The notes under the pieces are model-generated. The model had not been told where the DNA came from and made no database searches. It saw only the letters and a list, made by a program, of their open reading frames with translations. A stretch of DNA of 45,702 nucleotides from the NCBI RefSeq assembly GCF_024158715.1, contig NZ_JAMZBC010000005.1, forward strand, positions 1 to 45,702. Reading direction: 5' to 3'. Position 1 is the stretch's first letter. Every line of letters begins with the position of its first letter. Source of the stretch: Halomonas sp. 707D7. Lineage in GTDB: Bacteria; Pseudomonadota; Gammaproteobacteria; Pseudomonadales; Halomonadaceae. Positions 40,632 to 45,702 of the stretch are shown one piece after another. Made by a program: the position numbers and the translations under genes.

Positions 40632-42149
40632 ATGGAATTTTCCGTTCAGACCGCCAATCCTGCCAAAGCCGAAACGGCGTGCCTCGTCCTGCCCGTCTAT
40701 AAAGATAGCGAGTTATTGCCTGCCGTGGCGAAATTGGACGACGCGAGCGAGCGGCTGATCGGACAACTGCTCGAACGCGGCGACTTCGATGCTGCGCTTG
40801 GCAACACCCAACTGATTTCCTTCGCCCCGGGCCTGGGCGCCGAGCGCCTTCTGCTGGTGGGCCTGGGCTCCCGTGACAAGTGCCAGGAAGCAGCGCTGAT
40901 CAAGGCGCTTGATGCGGCCATGGGGGCGCTCGTGAAGCTTCCCGTCGACGAGGCCAGCGTCGCCTTCACCGACGTGCCGCTCGAGCGCGACACCGCCTGG
41001 AAGGCGCGCAAGACCCTGGAAGCCGCCGAACGCGCGGTCTACCGCTTCGACCGCTTCAAGTCCGCCCCGGCGCCCAGGCCGGCGCTCGAGAAGATCACCC
41101 TGATCGTCAGCGACGCCGCCCAGGCAAGCTCCGCCCAGCAGGGCGCGCGGGTCGGCGTTGCCATCGGCCAGGGCATCAACCTGGCGCGCACCCTGGGCAA
41201 CCTGCCGGGCAACGTCTGCACGCCGCGCTACCTGGCCGAGCAGGCCGAGGCGCTGGGTCACGCCTCCAAAGGGATGCTCGCGGTGGAGGTTCTCGACGAG
41301 GAAGCGCTCGAGGCGCTCGGCGCGGGCTCCCTGCTCAGCGTGGGTCGAGGCAGCGCCGAGCCGTCGCGACTGATCGTCATGCAGTACCAGGGCGCCGAGG
41401 ACCCGAGTGAGGCCCCCCACGTGCTGGTGGGCAAGGGCATCACCTTCGATACCGGCGGCATTTCGCTCAAGCCGGGCGAAGGCATGGACGAGATGAAGTT
41501 CGACATGGGCGGCGCCGCCGGCGTGTTCGGCACCGTCCAGGCGGTGCTTGCGATCAAGCCGAAGATCAACGCGGTGTTCATCGTCGCCGCCGCCGAGAAC
41601 ATGCCCGACGGCGCGGCGACCAAGCCCGGCGACATCGTCAAGACCCTCAAGGGCCTGACCGTCGAGGTGCTCAACACCGACGCCGAAGGGCGCCTCGTGC
41701 TGTGCGACGCGCTGACCTACGCCGAGCGCTTTGCGCCTGCCAGCGTCATCGACATCGCCACGCTCACAGGTGCTGCCATCGTGGCGCTGGGCCACCACGC
41801 CACCGGCCTGCTTTCCAATGACGACGATCTGGCCCTCGACGTGCTCGATGCCGGCGAATCCGCCTGGGATCGCGCCTGGCACCTGCCGCTGTGGGACGAG
41901 TACCAGGAACAGCTCGACTCCAACTTCGCGGACCTCGCCAACATCGGCGGGCGCCCGGCGGGGACCATCACTGCGGCGTGCTTTCTGTCGCGCTTCGCCG
42001 AGCACTTCCCCTGGGCGCACCTGGACATCGCCGGCACCGCCTGGCATTCGGGCAAGCAGAAAGGCGCCACCGGCCGCCCGGTGGGGCTTCTGACCCAGTA
42101 CCTGCTGGATCGCGAAGCCGACGCCGAGGTGGAAACCGAGACAAAATAG
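40632..42149 (+). CDS. pepA: Leucyl (cytosol) aminopeptidase PepA
   Basis: A 505-residue M17 peptidase. The metal and catalytic segments are VGKGITFDTGGISLKPGEGMDEMKFDMGGAAG (about 268-300), AENMPDGAATKPGDIVKTLKG and the signature NTDAEGRLVLCDAL (about 347-360). It removes N-terminal residues; in E. coli it is also a DNA-binding protein. GGAG precedes the ATG by six bases. A TACACT element at about 40565 may be its -10. It is followed by a terminator and the ilvE leader. Confidence 0.96.
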   Translation: MEFSVQTANPAKAETACLVLPVYKDSELLPAVAKLDDASERLIGQLLERGDFDAALGNTQLISFAPGLGAERLLLVGLGSRDKCQEAALIKALDAAMGALVKLPVDEASVAFTDVPLERDTAWKARKTLEAAERAVYRFDRFKSAPAPRPALEKITLIVSDAAQASSAQQGARVGVAIGQGINLARTLGNLPGNVCTPRYLAEQAEALGHASKGMLAVEVLDEEALEALGAGSLLSVGRGSAEPSRLIVMQYQGAEDPSEAPHVLVGKGITFDTGGISLKPGEGMDEMKFDMGGAAGVFGTVQAVLAIKPKINAVFIVAAAENMPDGAATKPGDIVKTLKGLTVEVLNTDAEGRLVLCDALTYAERFAPASVIDIATLTGAAIVALGHHATGLLSNDDDLALDVLDAGESAWDRAWHLPLWDEYQEQLDSNFADLANIGGRPAGTITAACFLSRFAEHFPWAHLDIAGTAWHSGKQKGATGRPVGLLTQYLLDREADAEVETETK

Positions 42150-42162
42150 CCGGCCCGGCCGG

Positions 42163-42197
42163 TTAACGGTTGCCTTTCGTCAGCACAACCGTTAAAT
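42163..42197 (+). promoter_or_regulatory. Inverted repeat and candidate ilvE promoter
   Basis: TTAACGGTTG at 42163-42172 and CAACCGTTAA at 42186-42195 form a perfect 10-bp inverted repeat with 13 bases between. The arms overlap a possible promoter, TTGCCT at 42170-42175 and TTAAAT at 42192-42197, 16 bases apart. A repressor bound here would cover both promoter elements. Alternatively it is only the start of the pepA 3' structure. Confidence 0.5.
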
Positions 42198-42210
42198 CTG
42201 AACGTCATGA

Positions 42211-42236
42211 GACGCCCGCACGCGCGGGCGTCTTTT
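42211..42236 (+). terminator. Terminator after pepA
   Basis: GACGCCCGC at 42211-42219 pairs with GCGGGCGTC at 42224-42232, followed by TTTT. It is a strong hairpin 61 bases after the pepA stop. Confidence 0.9.
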
Positions 42237-42251
42237 CCCCCTTCTGATGTC

Positions 42252-42273
42252 ACCCCCTGCGGGGGTATTTTTT
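42252..42273 (+). terminator. Second terminator-like hairpin directly before ilvE
   Basis: ACCCCC and GGGGGT pair around TGC (42252-42266), followed by ATTTTTT. It ends only three bases before the ribosome-binding site GGAGA of ilvE, so it lies in the ilvE leader and may attenuate it. Confidence 0.65.
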
Positions 42274-42289
42274 GCGGAGACCATACGCC

Positions 42290-43402
42290 GTGCCCAGTGC
42301 CAGTTCAGCCAACCGTTTCGATATCCTGCCCTCCAACCTGCCCACGGCGGAGAACATTCGCGAAAGCATCCTCCAGAACCCAGGCTTTGGACGTCACTTC
42401 ACCGACCACATGGTCAACATCCGCTGGACCGTGGACGCCGACTGGCACGGCCACCAGGTGCGCCCCTACGGGCCGCTGACCCTGGACCCGGCGGCGGCGG
42501 TGCTGCACTACGGCCAGGAGATCTTCGAGGGCATCAAGGCCTACCGCCACGAGGATGGCTCCATCTGGACCTTTCGCCCGGAGAAGAACGCCGAGCGCCT
42601 GCGCCGTAGCGCCCGTCGGCTCGCCCTGCCGGAACTCTCGGACGACGACTTCATCGGCTCGATCCAGGCGCTGCTCGCCCAGGATCACGCCTGGGTACCC
42701 ACGCCGCACAGCGACGCCGACGAGTGCAGCCTCTACCTGCGCCCGTTCATGATCGCATCGGAAGCCTTTCTCGGCGTGCGCCCGGCTCACGAAGTGGACT
42801 ACTACGTCATCGCCTCGCCTGCGGCGTCCTACTTCAAGGGCGGCATCTCGCCGGTCTCGATCTGGCTCTCGTCGACCTACAAGCGCGCCGCCGCCGGCGG
42901 CACCGGCTTTGCCAAGTGCGGCGGCAACTACGCAGCCTCGCTCGCCGCGCAGAAAGAGGCCGAAAGCCACGGCTGCGGTCAGGTGGCGTTTCTGGACGCC
43001 GCCGAGAACAAGTGGATCGAAGAGCTCGGCGGCATGAACCTGTTCTTCGTCTACAAGGATGGCCGCCTGGTCACCCCGCGTTTGACCGACACCATTCTCG
43101 AAGGCGTGACCCGCAACTCCGTGCTGACGCTGGCTAAAGACATGGGCCTGACCCCGGAAGAGCGCCCGATCAGCATCGACGAGTGGCGCGAAGGTGCGGC
43201 CAACGGCGAGATCAGCGAAGTGTTCGCCTGCGGCACCGCGGCGGTCATCACCCCGGTGGGCGAGCTGGTCACCGAGAACGAGCGCATCCGCGTTCAGGGC
43301 GACGGTGGTTCAGAGGTCGCCATGCGCATTCGCAAGACGCTGCTCGACATCCAGTACGGACGCAGCGAGGACAAGCACGGCTGGCTGACCCGGCTGGTGT
43401 GA
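42290..43402 (+). CDS. ilvE: Branched-chain amino acid aminotransferase
   Basis: A 370-residue class IV aminotransferase of the longer (type II) form. I chose GTG at 42290, with GGAGA nine bases upstream; the frame is open a little further with no better start. Landmarks: HYGQEIFEGIKAYRHEDGSIWTFRPEKNAERLRRSARRL (about 78-115), the PLP lysine region GTGFAKCGGNYAASLAAQ (about 204-221), ELGGMNLFFV near 248 and CGTAAVITPVGEL near 316. It transfers the amino group to the keto acids of Leu, Ile and Val. It sits between pepA and holC and is closed by its own terminator. Confidence 0.94.
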   Translation: MPSASSANRFDILPSNLPTAENIRESILQNPGFGRHFTDHMVNIRWTVDADWHGHQVRPYGPLTLDPAAAVLHYGQEIFEGIKAYRHEDGSIWTFRPEKNAERLRRSARRLALPELSDDDFIGSIQALLAQDHAWVPTPHSDADECSLYLRPFMIASEAFLGVRPAHEVDYYVIASPAASYFKGGISPVSIWLSSTYKRAAAGGTGFAKCGGNYAASLAAQKEAESHGCGQVAFLDAAENKWIEELGGMNLFFVYKDGRLVTPRLTDTILEGVTRNSVLTLAKDMGLTPEERPISIDEWREGAANGEISEVFACGTAAVITPVGELVTENERIRVQGDGGSEVAMRIRKTLLDIQYGRSEDKHGWLTRLV

Positions 43403-43410
43403 TCGCCTCT

Positions 43411-43438
43411 GCCGCCGCCTTCCGGCGGCGGCTTTTTT
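43411..43438 (+). terminator. Terminator of ilvE
   Basis: GCCGCCGCC-TTCC-GGCGGCGGC followed by TTTTTT, eight bases after the ilvE stop. Three TCATAGCG copies follow up to 43477. Confidence 0.95.
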
Positions 43439-43487
43439 CATAGCGCTGCTTCTCATAGCGTCGCTGTTCATAGCGTAAGGCAGACCC

Positions 43488-43919
43488 ATGGCGCGAATCG
43501 ACTTCTACATTCTTCAGGACACCACCCTGGAGGCGCGGCTCGCCTTTGCCTGCAAGCTGGCCGAGACCATCCACCGCAAGGGCTACCGGCTGCACCTGCA
43601 CTGCGAGGATCAGGCGCTCGCCGAGCAGGCCGACGAGGCGCTGTGGAGCTTTCGCGAGGATGCCTACCTGCCCCACGCGATCGAAGGCAGCGACCTGGCC
43701 GCGAGCGTCCCCATCACGCTGGGCTTTGGCGAACTGCCCGCGCCCCGCGAGGAGACCGCGCTCTTGAACCTGCATCCGGACATCCCGGAGGGCATCGAGC
43801 GTTTCACCCGTGTGGCCGAAATCATCAACCAGCACCAGCAGGTGCTGGTGACCAAGCGCGCCTGCTGGCAGCGCTACAAGGAGCTTGGCCATGAGGTAGT
43901 GCCGCACAAGATCGGCTGA
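43488..43919 (+). CDS. holC: DNA polymerase III chi subunit
   Basis: A 143-residue HolC: ARIDFYILQDTTLEARLAFACKLAETIHRKGYRLHLHCEDQALAEQADEALWSFREDAYLPHAI (about 2-65), and RFTRVAEIINQHQQVLVTKRACWQRYKELGHEV near the end. Chi links the clamp loader to SSB. Its place between pepA and valS is the conserved gammaproteobacterial one, here with ilvE before it and a DUF1016 gene after it. Confidence 0.93.
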   Translation: MARIDFYILQDTTLEARLAFACKLAETIHRKGYRLHLHCEDQALAEQADEALWSFREDAYLPHAIEGSDLAASVPITLGFGELPAPREETALLNLHPDIPEGIERFTRVAEIINQHQQVLVTKRACWQRYKELGHEVVPHKIG

Positions 43920-43936
43920 TACTGGAGAGAAAGCCC

Positions 43937-44950
43937 ATAAGCGACAAGCCCGCTTCCCTGATCATACCGCCCGATGGCTACAGCGACTGGCTCACCGAGC
44001 TGAAGCACCGCATTCATGGCGCTCAGCAGCGGGCGACGCTGGCGGTCAACCGCGAGCTGATTTTGCTCTACTGGCAGATCGGCCGCGATATTCTTAAGCG
44101 CCAGGCAGAGCAGGGTTGGGGCGCGAAGGTGATCGAGCGACTAGCGTTCGATCTGCGCTCGGCGTTTCCGGAAACCAAGGGCTTCTCCAGAGCCAATTTG
44201 ATGTACATGCGTGCCTTTGCCGACGCTTGGTCCAACGATGAAATTGTCCAACAGGCCGTTGGACAATTACCCTGGGGCCATAACCTTGTGCTTCTCAGTA
44301 AATTGAAAGCGCCCGCTGAACGTTTGGCCTATGCTGAGGCCGCTGTGGAAAACGGCTGGTCTCGCAACGTACTGGTCATGCAGATCGAAACCCGCTTGCT
44401 GGAGCGCCAGGGCGCGGCGGTGACCAACTTCGAGCCACGCCTGCCCAAGCCACAGTCGGACCTGGCCCGCGAATCGCTGAAAGACCCCTACCGCTTCGAC
44501 TTTCTCGGTCTGACGGCCGAGTCCCAGGAGCGCGAGGTCGAAGAGGCGCTGGTACGTCACGTCACCGAGTTTCTGCTGGAACTGGGCGCAGGCTTTGCCT
44601 TCGTGGGGCGCCAGGTGCTGCTCGACGTCGGCGGCGAAGAGTTCTTTCTAGATCTTCTGTTCTATCATCTGAAGCTTCGCTGCTACGTGGTCATCGAGCT
44701 CAAGACCGGCAAGTTCAAACCGGAACATCTGGGGCAGCTCGGCTTCTACTTGACGGCGGTCGACCGCCAGATCAAAACCGAGCTGGATGCGCCGACCATC
44801 GGCCTTTTACTGTGCAAGAGCAAGAACCGGGTGGTTGCCGAGTACAAGCTGCTGGAATCGCTACCCACCGAGCTGCAAACCGGCCTGCCCAGTATCGAGC
44901 GCCTCGAACAGGAGCTCGCCGAGATAAAACGTCGGCCAGGCGTAGAGTAA
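43937..44950 (+). CDS. DUF1016/YhcG-family PDDEXK nuclease-domain protein with a probable AUA start
   Basis: The 337-residue frame begins at an ATA codon at 43937 that has GGAGAGA at the right distance; no ATG, GTG or TTG is in frame between the upstream stop (43892) and a TTG at 44063, which lies inside the conserved N-terminal domain. Homology clearly begins earlier (SDKPASLIIPPDGYSDWLTELKHRIHGAQQRATLAVNRELILLYWQIGRDI). The C-terminal half is the PD-(D/E)XK nuclease fold, VLLDVGGEEFFLDLLFYHLKLRCYVVIELKTGKFKPEHLGQLGFYL (Asp, Glu-x-Lys in IELK). The biological role of YhcG proteins is unsettled; they occur with restriction or mobile loci. It interrupts the holC-valS linkage and is probably an acquired gene. 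Confidence 0.82.
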   Translation: MSDKPASLIIPPDGYSDWLTELKHRIHGAQQRATLAVNRELILLYWQIGRDILKRQAEQGWGAKVIERLAFDLRSAFPETKGFSRANLMYMRAFADAWSNDEIVQQAVGQLPWGHNLVLLSKLKAPAERLAYAEAAVENGWSRNVLVMQIETRLLERQGAAVTNFEPRLPKPQSDLARESLKDPYRFDFLGLTAESQEREVEEALVRHVTEFLLELGAGFAFVGRQVLLDVGGEEFFLDLLFYHLKLRCYVVIELKTGKFKPEHLGQLGFYLTAVDRQIKTELDAPTIGLLLCKSKNRVVAEYKLLESLPTELQTGLPSIERLEQELAEIKRRPGVE

Positions 44951-44988
44951 ACGGCGCCAGTGAAGGCGGTAGCACCTTGAACGCGCGC

Positions 44989-45018
44989 CTGACGCCCTCC
45001 CCCATATCGCGCTATACT
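44989..45018 (+). promoter_or_regulatory. Candidate valS promoter
   Basis: CTGACG at 44989-44994 and TATACT at 45013-45018 with an 18-base spacer, about 70 bases before the valS start. The -10 matches five of six consensus bases. Confidence 0.5.
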
Positions 45019-45090
45019 GGCCGCCATTTTTCGAACTTCTTTTGAATTTCGTGCTTTCTCCGGAAAGCATCGTCGTCGGTGAGCCGCTCC

Positions 45091-45702
45091 ATGGAAAAGA
45101 CCTACCAACCCGAACAGATCGAAACCCGCTGGTACGAGCGCTGGGAGGCGGACAACCGCTTCGCGCCGTCAGGCACCGGCGCGCCCTTCTCCATCATGAT
45201 TCCGCCGCCCAACGTGACCGGAAGCCTGCACATGGGCCACGCGTTCCAGGACACCATCATGGATACCCTGACGCGCTGGAAGCGAATGCAGGGCAACAAC
45301 ACTCTGTGGCAGGTAGGCACCGACCACGCCGGCATCGCCACCCAAATGCTGGTGGAGCGCAAGGTCGCCGCGGAAGAGGGCAAGACGCGCCACGACCTCG
45401 GCCGCGAAGCGTTCACCGACAAGATCTGGGAGTGGAAGGAGGAGTCCGGCGGTCACATCACGCGCCAGCTGCGCCGCATGGGCGCCAGCGTCGACTGGTC
45501 CCGCGAGCGCTTCACCATGGACGACGGCTTCTACAAGGCGGTTCAGGAAGTATTCGTGCGCCTGCACGAAGAGAAGCTCGTCTACCGCGGCAAGCGTCTG
45601 GTCAACTGGGACCCGACGCTGCACACCGCGATCTCCGATCTCGAGGTCGAGAACAAGGAGCAGCAGGGCAGCTTCTGGCATTTCCGCTATCCGCTGGCCG
45701 AC
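45091..45702 (+). CDS. valS: Valyl-tRNA synthetase, N-terminal part
   Basis: The first 204 codons of ValS are in the window, and the gene runs past the right edge. [19 protein letters not shown] opens it. The class I signature is present as [21 protein letters not shown] (HIGH motif as HMGH), followed by [14 protein letters not shown] and [59 protein letters not shown], the start of the editing region. It charges tRNA-Val. The ATG is preceded by a GAGCC element; no leader attenuator of note is visible. Confidence 0.97.
   Translation, partial: MEKTYQPEQIETRWYERWEADNRFAPSGTGAPFSIMIPPPNVTGSLHMGHAFQDTIMDTLTRWKRMQGNNTLWQVGTDHAGIATQMLVERKVAAEEGKTRHDLGREAFTDKIWEWKEESGGHITRQLRRMGASVDWSRERFTMDDGFYKAVQEVFVRLHEEKLVYRGKRLVNWDPTLHTAISDLEVENKEQQGSFWHFRYPLAD

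Noticed and set aside
43438..43477. Three TCATAGCG copies between ilvE and holC
   Set aside because: Only eight bases and imperfectly spaced (about 15 bp); too short to claim a function.

Overview
The window reads as chromosomal DNA of a moderately halophilic gammaproteobacterium, most likely a member of the Halomonadaceae (Halomonas and relatives). The reasons are high-GC codon use, a Trk potassium-uptake pair, TRAP transport, and the gammaproteobacterial order lptG-lptF / pepA / holC / valS at the right end. The assignment rests on gene content and sequence style, not on a database search. No rRNA, tRNA, CRISPR array, insertion sequence or prophage was found.

Layout. 1-10.7 kb: end of trkA, trkH, a TraB-domain membrane protein and a DMT exporter run rightwards. 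tapT-like, a zinc-tetrad-less sirtuin, eutC-eutB and a large GAF-GGDEF-EAL protein run leftwards. 10.7-15.2 kb: an AT-rich gap with an orphan terminator, a small XRE regulator, a COG0523 GTPase behind a very good Zur-type operator, and a divergent SDR/LysR pair. 15.2-27.0 kb: a catabolic island with a TRAP transporter (dctPQM), LeuCD-type hydratase, HutC-type GntR regulator, and a rightward operon of NTF2-like protein, ICL-superfamily lyase, isochorismatase-fold amidase, two polysaccharide-deacetylase-fold hydrolases and a flavoprotein. 27-38 kb: housekeeping and stress genes (metallophosphoesterase, PepSY/DUF2946 metal-related pair, persulfide dioxygenase-like protein, DUF1653, tcdA, truC, sodC, cstA, manganese catalase, bfr and bfd). 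38-45.7 kb: lptGF, pepA, ilvE, holC, a DUF1016 nuclease gene with an AUA start, and the beginning of valS.

The most interesting part is 17-27 kb. Two almost identical palindromes (TGTAT-N8-ATACA) flank the GntR gene. One lies upstream of leuCD and the other upstream of the rightward operon, which ties the LeuCD-like hydratase to the lyase, amidase and ring-hydrolase genes as one regulon. The enzyme classes make a coherent but unproven route: cyclic imide or similar ring, to half-amide, to (substituted) maleate, to (substituted) malate, to pyruvate plus a short acid. The LeuD subunit departs from the usual leucine-pathway signature, and no leuA or leuB is nearby, which also argues against leucine synthesis.

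Other points of interest are the Zur-box/COG0523 unit, a Fur-type site at bfd, three consecutive hairpins in the manganese catalase leader, an inverted repeat plus two terminator-like hairpins between pepA and ilvE, five 16-bp tandem repeats upstream of dctP, and His-rich segments in both proteins of the PepSY/DUF2946 pair.
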